A stretch of 59,563 nt of DNA from an uncultured Moraxella sp. (GCF_945873075.1 NZ_CAMCBS010000014.1:1-59563); one strand, 5' to 3'; shown: positions 32,061-42,207, counted from the first letter of the stretch. The notes: generated by a model from the sequence alone, not told the origin. A program made the numbers and translations.

Positions 32061-32088
32061 TTAAAGATGACAAAATCCTTGCTATAAT
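32061..32088 (+). promoter_or_regulatory. Promoter of the rpsP operon
   Basis: A perfect TATAAT lies at 32083-32088 with a weak TTAAAG -35 16 bases upstream. The leader before rpsP is about 115 bases. Confidence 0.55.
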
Positions 32089-32208
32089 TAACGCCTTTTA
32101 GTGGTTCAGGTTCGTAAACGGCTCATCCTCAACTTCATCGAATCTGTATCATGCTCTAATTCTTGCACAAATTATTTTTTTGTTTTTAAACTTTTAAAGA
32201 GAGTTATC

Positions 32209-32457
32209 ATGGTAGTTATTCGTCTAGCCCGTGGCGGTTCAAAAAAGCGTCCATTTTATCAAGTCGTAGTTGCTGACAAGCGTGCAGCTCGTGACGGTCG
32301 CTTTATCGAAAAAATCGGTTTCTTCAACCCACTAGCTCGTGGTCAAGAAGTTGAAACTCGTATCGACCTAGAAGCTTACAATGCGTGGATTGCAAAAGGC
32401 GCACAGCCAACTGACCGCGTTGCTTCATTGGTTAAAGCATTGAACAAAGCTGCTTAA
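32209..32457 (+). CDS. rpsP: 30S ribosomal protein bS16
   Basis: An 82-residue ribosomal protein starting [18 protein letters not shown] with [14 protein letters not shown] following, both diagnostic. The ATG at 32209 has AAAGAGAG upstream; the longer frame to 32101 is only leader. First gene of the rpsP-rimM-trmD-rplS operon. Confidence 0.97.
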   Translation: MVVIRLARGGSKKRPFYQVVVADKRAARDGRFIEKIGFFNPLARGQEVETRIDLEAYNAWIAKGAQPTDRVASLVKALNKAA

Positions 32458-32566
32458 TTTGCAATTTTGTCCCAACGGTTTGCACCATCACAGGCATGAG
32501 CTTGTATGCAGGGTGTAAGCCGTTTTGTGCTATCAAATCCTATTGTTTTTTAAAATAAGCCAAATC

Positions 32567-33130
32567 GTGACTGTTTCAAAACCGAATTTATCTCGTCAAA
32601 GTAGCGCACCAGATGCATCGACATTGGTCAAGATTGCTACGCTAAAAAAACCCTACGGCATCAAAGGCTGGCTTTGGGTGTTTAGCGAAACCGACGAACG
32701 CTCGGGTATTTTTGAGATGTCGCCATGGTGGATGAAAACAGCCACAGGATTTAAGCCATTAACCGTCAAAGACTGGCGTACTCAAGGTCAAGGCTTGGTT
32801 GCCTGCTTTGAAGAGATTGCTGATCGCAATGTCGCTGAAACCATGAATGGTACAACCATTTGGGTGTCCAAAGATAGCTTCCCTGAGCTTGGCGACGATG
32901 AGTATTATTGGTCAGATTTGATTGGACTGACTGTGATTAACGAACAAGGTGAAAATCTTGGCGTAATCAAAGAGATGTTTGAAACAGGTGCGCATGAGAT
33001 CATTTCTGTCAAGCCAACTACTGACAGTATTGATGCCGAAGAGCGCCTAATCCCGTGGCATCGTGATGTGGTGCTGTCGGTGGATTTGTCAGCCAAAACC
33101 ATGCTCGTGGCATGGGGCGCTGATTACTAA
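32567..33130 (+). CDS. rimM: Ribosome maturation factor RimM
   Basis: About 187 residues. It binds S19 in 30S head assembly. The N-terminal RimM barrel shows KIATLKKPYGIKGWLWV, and the PRC-barrel half shows EYYWSDLIGLTV and RLIPWHRDVV. The start is uncertain: a GTG at 32567 gives a normal N-terminus, while the next upstream start at 32525 has no ribosome-binding site. It sits between rpsP and trmD as usual. Confidence 0.92.
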   Translation: MTVSKPNLSRQSSAPDASTLVKIATLKKPYGIKGWLWVFSETDERSGIFEMSPWWMKTATGFKPLTVKDWRTQGQGLVACFEEIADRNVAETMNGTTIWVSKDSFPELGDDEYYWSDLIGLTVINEQGENLGVIKEMFETGAHEIISVKPTTDSIDAEERLIPWHRDVVLSVDLSAKTMLVAWGADY

Positions 33131-33206
33131 AGTGTGATTGTCAAAAGCTGATTAAGACAGCCGTCAAGACTCACCAATTAACCAAATTTAGGATAAGCCA
33201 ACTGCC

Positions 33207-33959
33207 GTGTTTTTTGCTGTCATCAGTATTTTGCCTGAGATGTTCACTGCGATGACCGACTTTGGGGTCGTGGGGCGAGCCATCAAACGACAGCAGGCAA
33301 GCGTTGTGCTGATTAATCCTAGGGATTTTACAACAGATAATTATCGCCGTATTGATGAGCGTCCCTTTGGTGGCGGACCGGGTATGGTGATGATGGCAGA
33401 ACCGCTTGAAAAGGCGATTTTGCACGCCAAAGACTTGGCAAGACAAGCTGGATGCCGAGTTGATGACGGTGCGTGCCCTGTGGTATATTTATCCCCACAA
33501 GGCAAACAGCTCGATGAACCGAGCGTGGTACAGATGGCGTCATTGGATGGCATGATTTTGTTATGCGGTCGTTATGAAGGGATTGATGAGCGACTGCTTA
33601 AGCACTATGTCGATGCCGAAATATCCATCGGTGATTATGTGCTGACAGGTGGTGAGCTACCTGCGATGGTGGTCATGGATAGTGTGATACGCAGACTGCC
33701 ACAGGTGATGGGCGATGACTTGTCCGCTCTGCAAGATTCCTTTGTTGATGGCTTGCTGGATTGTCCGCACTATACCAAACCGCTTGATTTTCATGGCGAC
33801 GCTGTGCCAGAAGTACTGCTATCAGGTCATCATGCCAATATTGCCAAATGGCGATTTTTGGAGCAGGTCAAACGCACCCAAGCACGCCGACCTGACTTGT
33901 GGGCAAAATTTAGCCCCACCAAACAGCAACTCAAGTGGCTCAAAGACTTGAAAGATTGA
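33207..33959 (+). CDS. trmD: tRNA (guanine-N1)-methyltransferase TrmD
   Basis: A 250-residue SPOUT methyltransferase that makes m1G37 in tRNAs and prevents frameshifting. Visible are [17 protein letters not shown] (residues 47-63), the knot segment [14 protein letters not shown] and [16 protein letters not shown]. The start codon is GTG at 33207. Third gene of the rpsP operon. Confidence 0.96.
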   Translation: MFFAVISILPEMFTAMTDFGVVGRAIKRQQASVVLINPRDFTTDNYRRIDERPFGGGPGMVMMAEPLEKAILHAKDLARQAGCRVDDGACPVVYLSPQGKQLDEPSVVQMASLDGMILLCGRYEGIDERLLKHYVDAEISIGDYVLTGGELPAMVVMDSVIRRLPQVMGDDLSALQDSFVDGLLDCPHYTKPLDFHGDAVPEVLLSGHHANIAKWRFLEQVKRTQARRPDLWAKFSPTKQQLKWLKDLKD

Positions 33960-34094
33960 TTTTGCCTGTGTGGTTCAGGTGCTGCGTCAATAGACGCTTT
34001 ATGTAACGATGGTATGCGGTCTTTTAACCATGATTAATCATAAGATTGATAAAAAAGACTTTTTAGCCTATGCCATGATAATTGGAGAATTTCC

Positions 34095-34466
34095 ATGAGC
34101 AACAAACATCCACTAGTACAAGTTGTTGAAAATGCACAACTTAAAGACCATCCTTCATTCGGCCCAGGTGACACTGTTGTCGTTCAAGTAAAAGTTCGTG
34201 AAGGTGACCGTGAGCGTCTGCAAGCGTTTGAAGGCGTGGTGATCGCTAAGCGTAACCGTGGTCTAAACTCAGCATTCACCGTGCGTAAAATCTCAAGCGG
34301 CGTTGGCGTTGAGCGTGCATTCCAACTACACTCACCACTAATCGCAAGCATCGAAGTGAAACGCCGTGGTGATGTACGCCGTGCGAAGCTTTACTACCTG
34401 CGTGAGCGTTCAGGTAAGTCTGCTCGTATCAAAGAAAAATTGGGCGCGCGTAAAGAAGCACAGTAA
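34095..34466 (+). CDS. rplS: 50S ribosomal protein bL19
   Basis: A 123-residue ribosomal protein with [33 protein letters not shown] and a basic tail ([18 protein letters not shown]). It closes the operon and is followed by a terminator. A 135-base gap separates it from trmD, with an ATTGGAGAA ribosome-binding region. Confidence 0.97.
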   Translation: MSNKHPLVQVVENAQLKDHPSFGPGDTVVVQVKVREGDRERLQAFEGVVIAKRNRGLNSAFTVRKISSGVGVERAFQLHSPLIASIEVKRRGDVRRAKLYYLRERSGKSARIKEKLGARKEAQ

Positions 34467-34488
34467 TCTTGCGACTTGCTTAATTTTC

Positions 34489-34521
34489 AAAACCCCCAAG
34501 TTTGCGCTTAGGGGTTTTAGT
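34489..34521 (+). terminator. Terminator after rplS
   Basis: AAAACCCCCAAG and CTTAGGGGTTTT form a 12-bp stem with one mismatch around a six-base loop, then a T-rich stretch. Confidence 0.85.
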
Positions 34522-34554
34522 TTGGTGTTTTTTTAGCTACTACTTACTACTGTA

Positions 34555-34588
34555 TAAAAAAATTCCCAAAGTGCAAGCACGATGGGAA
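34555..34588 (-). terminator. Terminator of the cytochrome gene
   Basis: TTCCCA and TGGGAA, with an inner GTGC/GCAC pair, form a stem that is followed by seven or more T on the minus strand. Confidence 0.8.
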
Positions 34589-34612
34589 CTGTGTGGTACG
34601 ACAATCGAGTGA

Positions 34613-35098
34613 TTAGTCGTTGCGGAATGCTTTATGGCATGAGCCACAGGTGCTTGCCATTTCGCCAAATTGTTTTTCGACATCGGCAGCTGATTGAGCG
34701 GTCGCAGCAGCGGTTGCTAGTGCGGTCGCAGCAGCGTTGAATTTCTCGGTTTCGGCTTTGAATGCTGCTGCATCAGTCCAGATGGCGTCTTTGGCTTCGC
34801 CGCCCTTGGCTGCATCACCTTCAAAGTGCTTCCACATATCTGCGGTGCTGTTTGCGATGGTGTCAGCATTTTGTTTAAAAGTGGCTGCATCAAAGCTTGA
34901 TGGGTTTTCTAGCATGCCTTTCATGGTTTCGTTGGCACGACGCCAATCTTTCATTAGATTTTCACGAGCTTCTACAGGGTTTGCGCCTGCTTCGGCGGTG
35001 TTTGTCGCAGGTGCGGCAGCGGTTTCTGTTTTGCTACAAGCGCTGATGGCTAGTGCTGATGCAAGTAGTGCAGTAAGTACAAGTTTTTTGTTAAACAT
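34613..35098 (-). CDS. Cytochrome c'-like haem lipoprotein
   Basis: A 161-residue protein. The signal peptide ends in a lipobox (LAISAC, Cys at about residue 21), so it should be lipid-anchored. An Ala/Thr/Pro-rich linker leads to a four-helix domain with a C-terminal haem-binding site CGSCH near residue 154, the arrangement of cytochrome c'. Such proteins bind NO or related ligands. A lipidated cytochrome c' is unusual, since most are soluble periplasmic dimers. A perfect 12-bp inverted repeat sits in its promoter. Confidence 0.85.
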   Translation of the reverse strand: MFNKKLVLTALLASALAISACSKTETAAAPATNTAEAGANPVEARENLMKDWRRANETMKGMLENPSSFDAATFKQNADTIANSTADMWKHFEGDAAKGGEAKDAIWTDAAAFKAETEKFNAAATALATAAATAQSAADVEKQFGEMASTCGSCHKAFRND

Positions 35099-35152
35099 GG
35101 GGCTTCCTTATTTGGTGAATTGAATACACAATTTGCTCAATATCGGTGGCAT

Positions 35153-35187
35153 AACAATTTATCACCAACGAGCGATGATAAATTGTT
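35153..35187. promoter_or_regulatory. Perfect 12-bp inverted repeat upstream of the cytochrome gene
   Basis: AACAATTTATCA and TGATAAATTGTT are exact inverted repeats separated by 11 bases, 55 bases before the ATG. No T run follows on the cytochrome side, so it reads as an operator and not a terminator. It does not match the FNR or Fur consensus. Confidence 0.55.
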
Positions 35188-35291
35188 CCCATTGTACCCA
35201 AAAAATCAATAAAAAGCTGTATTTTTAACCAAAAAAGCACAAAATAACAATAAATAGTGATTTTATCAAACTAAGACATCAAATCAAGACA

Positions 35292-36242
35292 TCAAAGTGC
35301 CAGCCAGTCTTTTGGCTTAAGATAAAAATCCGTCAGTTCAAATTCAGGCGTGCCTGCCGTCGGCTCATAGCGATATTCCCACGCAGCCAGTGGTGGCATC
35401 GATACCAAAATCGACTCGGTGCGACCATTGGACTGTAAGCCAAACAGCGTGCCACGGTCATACACCAAATTGTACTCAACATAGCGACCACGACGATACA
35501 GCTGAAAATTGCGTTCACGCTCGCCATAGGCACGGTGTTTGTTATTTTCAAAAATCGGTACAATGCCATCGATATAGCCTTGACCCACCGCCTGCATGAA
35601 TTTAAAGCAAGTGTCAAAATCCCAGCCCGTGCTGTCTGTGTTGACATCATCATAAAACAGTCCGCCCACGCCACGACATTCGCCACGGTGCTTGAGATAA
35701 AAATACTCATCGCACCATGCTTTGTATTTGTTATAGACACCATCGCCAAAGGGCTGACATAAGTCATGCGCCACCTTGTGCCAATGCTTAACATCATCCA
35801 ATGCAGGATAAAACGGCGTCAAATCAAAACCACCGCCAAACCACCAAATCGGCGCACCGCCATCGGTTGGGGTGGCAACAAATAAACGCACATTGGCATG
35901 GCTCGTTGGTACATACGGATTTTTTGGGTGGATAACAAGCGAAACGCCAAGCGCCTGCGCTTTTGCGCCAGCAAGCTGTGGATGGCGAGTGGTAGCAGAT
36001 GCAGGCATCTGATTGATGTGAATATGGCTGAACATCACGCCGGCTTTTTCGATGACTTGACCGCCTGCGAACACGCATGAGCGACCACCACCGCCTTCGG
36101 GACGCTCCCACACATCAGCAATAAATTTGGTATCGCTACGACCATCAACACCGCCTGTATGTTCTTGATTTTCAAGCGCTTTGATGATGTTATCTTGTAG
36201 GCTTAATAAAAATTCTCGCACAGCGGCAATTTGCTTTTCCAT
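35292..36242 (-). CDS. hemF: Oxygen-dependent coproporphyrinogen-III oxidase
   Basis: A 316-residue enzyme that decarboxylates coproporphyrinogen III in haem synthesis. Visible are [58 protein letters not shown] and [16 protein letters not shown], all HemF signatures. Monocistronic or paired with ribA 66 bases upstream on the same strand. Confidence 0.97.
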   Translation of the reverse strand: MEKQIAAVREFLLSLQDNIIKALENQEHTGGVDGRSDTKFIADVWERPEGGGGRSCVFAGGQVIEKAGVMFSHIHINQMPASATTRHPQLAGAKAQALGVSLVIHPKNPYVPTSHANVRLFVATPTDGGAPIWWFGGGFDLTPFYPALDDVKHWHKVAHDLCQPFGDGVYNKYKAWCDEYFYLKHRGECRGVGGLFYDDVNTDSTGWDFDTCFKFMQAVGQGYIDGIVPIFENNKHRAYGERERNFQLYRRGRYVEYNLVYDRGTLFGLQSNGRTESILVSMPPLAAWEYRYEPTAGTPEFELTDFYLKPKDWLAL

Positions 36243-36308
36243 TGGTTTTTTTCCGTAGATTTTAAAATATGTTTAAAATATTCTTGATAGTTTTTGGTTA
36301 ATCACTTA

Positions 36309-36971
36309 TTAATGCGTATCCAAATCATCGGCATTAATAAAGTGATTCATCTTCACGCCTTTGGTGGTTAAGTAGTCTTGATTGTGCTCATTGACACCGA
36401 CAATCAGCGGACGACGCTCAACGACTTCAAAGCCTTGTTCCACCAAGTCATTGACTTTATTGGGATTATTGGTCATCAATGCCAGTCGTGTAACGCCTAA
36501 ATGCGTGAGCATCACTTGACACATCTCATAGGTGCGCGCATCGGCAGGCAGACCTAGTAGCAGGTTGGCGTCCAGCGTGTCATGACCTTGGTCTTGTAGG
36601 GCGTAGGCACGGATTTTATTGGTCAAGCCAATGCCACGACCTTCTTGGCGTAGGTACAAAATCACGCCGCAGCCATGTGCTTGGATGGCTTGCATGGCGG
36701 CATTGAGCTGTGGGCCGCAGTCGCATTTGAGCGAACCAAAAGCATCGCCTGTCAGGCACTCTGAATGAATACGCACCAGTGGTAAGGTGGTAGGGTCAGT
36801 GCTTGGCAGCCCAAAGCTTAGGGCGATGTGCTCTTGTCCGTTTTCGTTTTCGAATACATGAATGTCAAATTCGCCATGAATGGTTGGCAATTTGGCTTGG
36901 GTGATAAATTGATACAAAATTTGCCCCTTGTTGTGGGATTGGCTGTGATGATTTTGCCCAAAATCAGGCAT
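36309..36971 (-). CDS. ribA: GTP cyclohydrolase II
   Basis: About 220 residues. It opens GTP in the first step of riboflavin synthesis. The zinc cysteines are in [20 protein letters not shown], and the catalytic region [20 protein letters not shown] is intact. The N-terminus is about 20 residues longer than E. coli RibA. The ATG at 36971 is chosen because the upstream in-frame codon at 36980 is TTG. No FMN riboswitch is seen upstream. Divergent from dxs. Confidence 0.95.
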   Translation of the reverse strand: MPDFGQNHHSQSHNKGQILYQFITQAKLPTIHGEFDIHVFENENGQEHIALSFGLPSTDPTTLPLVRIHSECLTGDAFGSLKCDCGPQLNAAMQAIQAHGCGVILYLRQEGRGIGLTNKIRAYALQDQGHDTLDANLLLGLPADARTYEMCQVMLTHLGVTRLALMTNNPNKVNDLVEQGFEVVERRPLIVGVNEHNQDYLTTKGVKMNHFINADDLDTH

Positions 36972-37209
36972 AATTGTCAAAAATCACACAGCAAAAGTCG
37001 ATATTTAGTAATTTTTGATGAAAATTCTAGGAATAAATGGGGTTTTTCTAGCAAAAACAAAGGCTATCTTGTAAAATAGTCGCTTAATGGCAAATGAAGT
37101 TTGGGCATCGCTCATGATAAAATCATTCGCCTTACATCATCAAAAATGCTATTATGCCACACTATTTTCGATGATGAAATAAACTTATTTTGTTGGAAGT
37201 TAGCCAGTC

Positions 37210-39300
37210 ATGTCAGATTTTGCACCAGCTCACCAAAAATCGTATTCCGCTCAAGTCTTTGATGAGATTTTGACGGTGCGTCCTAATACGCCGATTTTGG
37301 ATCGGGTGGCATCGCCTGCCGATTTAAAGCATTTATCCAGTGATGAACTGATTGGGCTTGCTGATGAATTGCGTGCGTATCTGCTGTACTCGACAGGCGT
37401 GAGCGGTGGGCATTTTGGTGCCAATCTTGGCGTGGTTGAGCTGACGATTGCGCTACATACTGTGCTAAATACACCTTATGATAAGCTCGTGTGGGATGTC
37501 GGTCATCAGGCCTATGCCCACAAGGTACTGACAGGTCGCCGTGAGCGTCTGCCAAGCATTCGCTCAAAAGATGGCTTGACGGCATTTCCCGAGCGTAACG
37601 AAAGCGAATACGATACCTTTGGCGTCGGTCATTCATCGACATCGATTTCAGCAGCGCTTGGTATGAGTCTAGCTGCCCGATTGCTTGGCGAAAATCGCAA
37701 AGTCGCTGCCGTGATTGGCGATGGGGCGATGACAGGCGGTATGGCGTTTGAAGCGATGAATGACGCTGTACAACAAAATGCCGATTTGCTCGTCGTGCTC
37801 AATGATAATGATATGTCCATCTCGGCGGCGATTGGCGGATTTTCACGCCATTTGGCACGCCTATGGCAGCGTGGGCTTGCGATGGATATCGATAAGCATG
37901 GCAATATCTTGATGGTCAAGCGTGATATTTCATCCGATGACCGCCGTATTCGCCATTATCTACACATGGCAAATGAAGCGTTTGAAGATGTCTCAAGCCG
38001 TCTGCCAAGCAAGATTGGTGAGAAAATCAGCGGACTGTTTAGTGGTACGCCATCGTCGCCACTGCCTGATAAGATTGCCGAGAAAATTGGCGATAAATTA
38101 TTTGCAGATAACCTGTTTAAGGCGATTGGCTTTACTTATCTTGGGCCGTTTGATGGGCATGATTTGCCAAAGCTTGTCAGTGTGCTTGAGCGAGCAAGTA
38201 AGCTCAAAGGCGCGGTGCTTGTCCATGTGCATACGGTCAAGGGCAAGGGCTTTTTGCCGGCTGAAGCTGATCCGATTGGTTATCACGCCATTGGTAAATT
38301 ACCAAAAACAACTGATGTCGCTCATGCAAGCAAGCCAAGTACGCCACCTGCCAAAAAATATTCACAAATCTTTGGCGAATGGCTCATGCACACCGCCAAA
38401 GCCGATGATAAGCTTGTCGCCATCACCCCTGCGATGGCAGAAGGCTCGGGCATGGTTGAGTATACCAAAGCATTCCCTGAGCGGTTTTTTGATGTGGCGA
38501 TTGCCGAACAGCACGCTGTGACTTTGGCAGCAGGTATGGCGACGAGCGTGCTCAAGCCTGTGGTGGCGATTTATTCGACATTTTTGCAGCGTGGCTATGA
38601 TCAGCTGATTCATGATGTGGCATTACAAAATCTTGATGTCACCTTTGCCATCGACCGAGCGGGGCTCGTGGGTGAAGATGGGGCGACACACGCCGGTGTG
38701 TTTGATTTGGCGTATTTACGCTGTGTGCCAAATATCATCATCGCAGCACCAAGTGATGAGCATGAGTGCCATCAGCTCCTGAATGCGTGCTATCAGTATC
38801 AAGGCACGGCGGCGGTACGCTATCCACGGGGCGCAGGCATTGGGCGTGCGGTGGATGTGGCAGATACGCCAATTCAGATTGGTAAAGCCAATATCGTGTG
38901 GCGCTCGGATAATGCTGAGTCAGAACAAGCGCAAAAGCTTGCCGTGCTTGCCTTTGGGACACGCCTAGCTGATGCTAAGCGTGCTGCCATGCGTTTGGCT
39001 GATAAGGGCGTGGCGGTCGTTGTGGTTGATATGCGCTGGGTTAAGCCACTGGATACTGCGCTGATTGATATACTGATTGCCGAAGGCGTGACGCACTTTG
39101 CGACAGTCGAAGAGCATCAAATCGCAGGCGGCGCAGGCAGTGCGGTCAATGAATATATGATTGCACAGGGCTATCCAGTCAAGCTCAAAAATCTTGGCAT
39201 TACTGATCGTTTTATTGAGCACGCCAGCCACGAACAGCAACTGGCTGCTTGCGGTCTGGATGCAGATGGGATTTATCAGTCTTTGGCAGATTGGCTATAA
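37210..39300 (+). CDS. dxs: 1-deoxy-D-xylulose-5-phosphate synthase
   Basis: A 696-residue thiamine-diphosphate enzyme that starts the MEP isoprenoid pathway from pyruvate and glyceraldehyde 3-phosphate. Visible are [15 protein letters not shown], the ThDP motif GDGAMTGG near residue 175, [18 protein letters not shown] near residue 480 and a C-terminal transketolase domain. It is somewhat longer than E. coli Dxs (620), with an insertion near residues 260-300. Confidence 0.97.
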   Translation: MSDFAPAHQKSYSAQVFDEILTVRPNTPILDRVASPADLKHLSSDELIGLADELRAYLLYSTGVSGGHFGANLGVVELTIALHTVLNTPYDKLVWDVGHQAYAHKVLTGRRERLPSIRSKDGLTAFPERNESEYDTFGVGHSSTSISAALGMSLAARLLGENRKVAAVIGDGAMTGGMAFEAMNDAVQQNADLLVVLNDNDMSISAAIGGFSRHLARLWQRGLAMDIDKHGNILMVKRDISSDDRRIRHYLHMANEAFEDVSSRLPSKIGEKISGLFSGTPSSPLPDKIAEKIGDKLFADNLFKAIGFTYLGPFDGHDLPKLVSVLERASKLKGAVLVHVHTVKGKGFLPAEADPIGYHAIGKLPKTTDVAHASKPSTPPAKKYSQIFGEWLMHTAKADDKLVAITPAMAEGSGMVEYTKAFPERFFDVAIAEQHAVTLAAGMATSVLKPVVAIYSTFLQRGYDQLIHDVALQNLDVTFAIDRAGLVGEDGATHAGVFDLAYLRCVPNIIIAAPSDEHECHQLLNACYQYQGTAAVRYPRGAGIGRAVDVADTPIQIGKANIVWRSDNAESEQAQKLAVLAFGTRLADAKRAAMRLADKGVAVVVVDMRWVKPLDTALIDILIAEGVTHFATVEEHQIAGGAGSAVNEYMIAQGYPVKLKNLGITDRFIEHASHEQQLAACGLDADGIYQSLADWL

Positions 39301-39310
39301 ACAAATTGCC

Positions 39311-39374
39311 CATCATCATGACGAATGATGATGTATTATTTAACTTTGATTTTAACTTTGATTTTTAACTTTAG
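39311..39374 (+). repeat. Hairpin and triple TTTAACTTTGA tandem repeat between dxs and suhB
   Basis: CATCATCAT and ATGATGATG form a perfect nine-bp stem just after dxs. Directly after it come three near-identical units of TTTAACTTTGA (units of 11-13 bases). The repeat lies 25 bases before the suhB ATG and could be slippage-prone. Confidence 0.6.
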
Positions 39375-39397
39375 TCATTTACTTGTAAAGGTGAGTT

Positions 39398-40231
39398 ATG
39401 GAACCGATGGTTGTCATGGCGGCAAATGCTGCCAAAAAAGTGGGTCATGAAATTTTGCGTGCGCATCAAAATCGCCACCGCCTAGATTTGGCGGTTGAGT
39501 CCAAAGGGCTTGATGGTTTGGTGACGCAAATCGATCGTTATGCTGAAGAGCTGACCATCGCCACGCTCAAAGAAAGCTACCCAAATCATTCTTATTTGGG
39601 CGAAGAATTTGGGCTACAAGAAGGCAAAGGCAACGATGCCGACTGGTGCTGGGTGATTGATCCGCTTGATGGCACGCAAAACTTCGTGCATGGTGTACCG
39701 CATTTTTGTGTTTCGATCGCTGTCCAAAAAAATGGCGTCACCGAGCATGGCGTGGTCTATGACCCTGTGCGTGATGAGCTGTTCTCTGCCAGTCGTGGCC
39801 GTGGCGCACTGATGAACCAGCGTCGCCTACAGGTGAGCGAACGCAAAACCATCGAAGGCGGTCTATTCACCACTGGTCATCCATACGAGCGTATGGTGGG
39901 CGAAGAGCGTGTGAGCTTTGCTCGTCAGCATTTTGCTAGCCTACAAGCCATCTGTGAAAATGGCGGTCAAGTGCGCCGTTTTGGTTCGGCGGCACTGGAT
40001 TTGTGCTATGTGGCAGCGGGTCGCTTTGATGGCTATTTTGAAATGTCACTCAAGCCTTGGGATGTGGCGGCAGGCGAGCTGATCGTCACCGAAGCGCGTG
40101 GTGTCGTCGTCGATCATAAAGGCGCGCCAAACGCCATGACCACAGGCTCAGTCTTTGCGTGTAATATGAAGCTACTTAAGCCATTGATGCAGCTGGTTGT
40201 CCCACGCTGGGAAAATGCACTGGTTGGCTGA
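39398..40231 (+). CDS. suhB: Inositol monophosphatase family protein SuhB
   Basis: A 277-residue phosphatase-fold protein. The metal sites are visible: GEEFG near residue 68, WVIDPLDGTQNFVHG at about residues 84-98 and WDVAAGELIVTEA near residue 222. SuhB dephosphorylates inositol-1-phosphate and is also a ribosomal RNA antitermination factor with NusA. A good ribosome-binding site (AAAGGTGAG) precedes the ATG. Terminator downstream. Confidence 0.95.
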   Translation: MEPMVVMAANAAKKVGHEILRAHQNRHRLDLAVESKGLDGLVTQIDRYAEELTIATLKESYPNHSYLGEEFGLQEGKGNDADWCWVIDPLDGTQNFVHGVPHFCVSIAVQKNGVTEHGVVYDPVRDELFSASRGRGALMNQRRLQVSERKTIEGGLFTTGHPYERMVGEERVSFARQHFASLQAICENGGQVRRFGSAALDLCYVAAGRFDGYFEMSLKPWDVAAGELIVTEARGVVVDHKGAPNAMTTGSVFACNMKLLKPLMQLVVPRWENALVG

Positions 40232-40256
40232 TTTGGCGTATTGAGCCACGCTTATC

Positions 40257-40284
40257 AAGCACTCGAGCAATCGGGTGCTTTTTT
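40257..40284 (+). terminator. Terminator after suhB
   Basis: AAGCACTCG pairs with CGGGTGCTT (one G-T pair), followed by six T. Confidence 0.85.
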
Positions 40285-40430
40285 GTTGACAACATTAATC
40301 AAATCAATGCGTAACAAGACTCATTATTATTAAACAGGCGTTAAACAACTGTTTTTCGTCAAATATGACAAACTGTGTCAAAAATGAAACAAGTGTTTAC
40401 ACTTTATCGGGTTAAAATCGCAATAAGTCG

Positions 40431-40460
40431 TTGTGTACATTCGTAAACTTAGGTTATACT
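40431..40460 (+). promoter_or_regulatory. Promoter of the 45-residue small gene
   Basis: TTGTGT, 18 bases, then TATACT. It lies 66 bases upstream of the small ATG. The gap before it (40285-40430) is AT-rich, contains ACAAACTGTGTCA-like segments and has no other feature I can support. Confidence 0.6.
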
Positions 40461-40525
40461 ACATCCATCAAATAAATACAGTGTCGAAAGCATCGCGCCA
40501 TCGACCATAAGATGAGGAAATCACA

Positions 40526-40663
40526 ATGGCAACAGCGACCAATATTACCGAAATGAATGTGCTATCAAAAGGTAAAGAACAGCCAATCACCAGCGAGATG
40601 ATTGTTGCCGTACTAAAGAAATTGGCACAAGGCAATCCAAAGCCACTGGCGATGACTGCCTAA
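40526..40663 (+). CDS. Small protein of 45 residues, unknown
   Basis: A short reading frame (MATATNITEMNVLSKGKEQP... ending PKPLAMTA). It has a strong ribosome-binding site (GAGGAAA, seven bases before the ATG), a promoter upstream and a hairpin terminator 44 bases downstream, so it is a complete transcription unit. The product is mildly basic, with one amphipathic helix around ITSEMIVAVLKKLAQG and no membrane segment or signal peptide. No family is recognised. Codon use (CTA, GGT) fits a real gene. Confidence 0.65.
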   Translation: MATATNITEMNVLSKGKEQPITSEMIVAVLKKLAQGNPKPLAMTA

Positions 40664-40706
40664 GCAGTATTTAGCTTAGCTAATAAGTTTCATAAATTGG
40701 GTTTAT

Positions 40707-40733
40707 AAAAAAGTCGCTTTTGGCGGCTTTTTT
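40707..40733 (+). terminator. Terminator of the small gene
   Basis: AAAAAAGTCGC and GCGGCTTTTTT form a stem with one G-T pair around a five-base loop, ending in a T run. Confidence 0.8.
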
Positions 40734-40836
40734 GTTTGTGAGGTATTGCTTTTTTTGGTAGATTGGATGTTTGGCAGTGCTGTTGATTATTAAACTTGGC
40801 AAAGCCTGTACTGCGACAGTTGCCAAGCTTATTTGG

Positions 40837-42207
40837 CTAATTGATTGGCTTATCTTTAGGTAATAAATTTTCGTAAATCTGCAAACCTTCTTCAATCAGC
40901 CCAATCAGCTTATCACTATGTGGCAGGGCGCTTGGGCAGGCAGTGATACCAAAATCAATACGATTTTGATAATTGGTAAAGCTGATGTTGAGCGCCTGAC
41001 CGTCAAACAGCACGGACGCAGGATAGATGCCCGTGAGCCGTGCGCCATTGAGATACAGCGGCGTGTCATCCCCGGGAACATTGGAGATAATCAGATTAAA
41101 GGCTTGCTTGGTGGGTAGTGCACCTGTGGCAAGGTTTAGTCCCGCCCAGCCGTAGCTGAGCGCCGTATAATTAATCACACCGGCAAATGACAGCCGATTA
41201 AAGCGATTTTTGCCATCTTGGATGCTTTGGTGAATGTCCATCAGCCGAGTGAGAGCGTCATCTTGGTGGGTGCTAAGATTGGTTGGCACAAATGAGATTT
41301 GATTGCCAAAAGCGCTGTCATTTTTGCGCAGTGAAATCGGCACAAAGGCAATCAGTGGTTGGCTTGGTAGCTGATTTTCGCCAAGCAAATACTGACGCAG
41401 TGCATGAGCGCACACCGCTAGGATAACATCATTGGTGCTGACATCGAAGGCTTTGGCAATCAGGACAAATCGCTCTTTATCAAATGGGCGAAATCCCAGA
41501 CGGCGAGCCGTGCCAATACGCTGATTGAGAATGGATTTTGGCGCATCAAAGCTACTGATAAACGGCGTGTTTTGTGCGTATTTTTTGGCAAAATCTTGCA
41601 TAATCTCACGGCACACAGGACGGATGCTATCAAGCTGTTCACGGGCGGTTTGCTTGATGGTTTTGGGTGTTTGTACAAGATTTTTTTGGCGTTTTAGATT
41701 GTGTGCCCACACAGGCAGGATGTTTTTATCCTGTGGATTTTGGGAAAGTGAACGCTGAAATAGGCGCATGGCAGCGACACCATCGGTCAAGGCGTGATGC
41801 ACTTTCATAAATAAAGCAAATCGCTTGGGCGCACCCAGTGTCTCGGGCAGTAGATTGTCAATCAAATGTAGCGACCATAGCGGGCGAGTACGCTCAAGCC
41901 GTCTTTCATGAATGTGCGAAATCAGCGTCATCAGCTCATCATCGCTGCCCGTCTCAAGCTTGTGATAATGGCAATGATGATACAGCTGAAAATCATCTGA
42001 AGTACGCCAAAACAATCGGCGATACAGCACTTGATTAAACGGGAAATTCGGCAGTGCGTCGGTGTTGATTTCGCTAATCAGCTTGGCGACAAAGCCATCA
42101 TCGCCATCGGCTGGGATTTCAAATGTACAAAGGCCTGCCACGTGCATGGGCTGCTTGGCATTTTCCAAAATCAAAAAAAGCAAATCAACGATGCTTAAGG
42201 CACGCAC
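40837..42207 (-). CDS. Wax ester synthase/diacylglycerol acyltransferase (WS/DGAT)
   Basis: A 456-residue protein of the bacterial WS/DGAT family, which makes wax esters or triacylglycerol from acyl-CoA. The active-site HHxxxDG motif is present as VHHALTDG (about residue 138). The N-terminus MRALSIVDLLFLILENAKQP aligns with Acinetobacter AtfA, supporting the GTG start at 42207. The C-terminal domain (NLIISNVPGDDTPLYLNGA) is also typical. Whether storage lipid is made cannot be told. It follows thiG by 81 bases on the same strand. Confidence 0.9.
   Translation of the reverse strand: MRALSIVDLLFLILENAKQPMHVAGLCTFEIPADGDDGFVAKLISEINTDALPNFPFNQVLYRRLFWRTSDDFQLYHHCHYHKLETGSDDELMTLISHIHERRLERTRPLWSLHLIDNLLPETLGAPKRFALFMKVHHALTDGVAAMRLFQRSLSQNPQDKNILPVWAHNLKRQKNLVQTPKTIKQTAREQLDSIRPVCREIMQDFAKKYAQNTPFISSFDAPKSILNQRIGTARRLGFRPFDKERFVLIAKAFDVSTNDVILAVCAHALRQYLLGENQLPSQPLIAFVPISLRKNDSAFGNQISFVPTNLSTHQDDALTRLMDIHQSIQDGKNRFNRLSFAGVINYTALSYGWAGLNLATGALPTKQAFNLIISNVPGDDTPLYLNGARLTGIYPASVLFDGQALNISFTNYQNRIDFGITACPSALPHSDKLIGLIEEGLQIYENLLPKDKPIN

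Noticed and set aside
36972-37209. FMN riboswitch before ribA
   Set aside because: The AGGGGC/GGG conserved blocks are absent; the gap is ordinary AT-rich promoter DNA between divergent genes.
40795-40827. CTTGGCAA/TTGCCAAG stem downstream of the WS/DGAT gene as a terminator
   Set aside because: The eight-bp stem has a long loop and only a weak T stretch on the minus strand, so it is uncertain.
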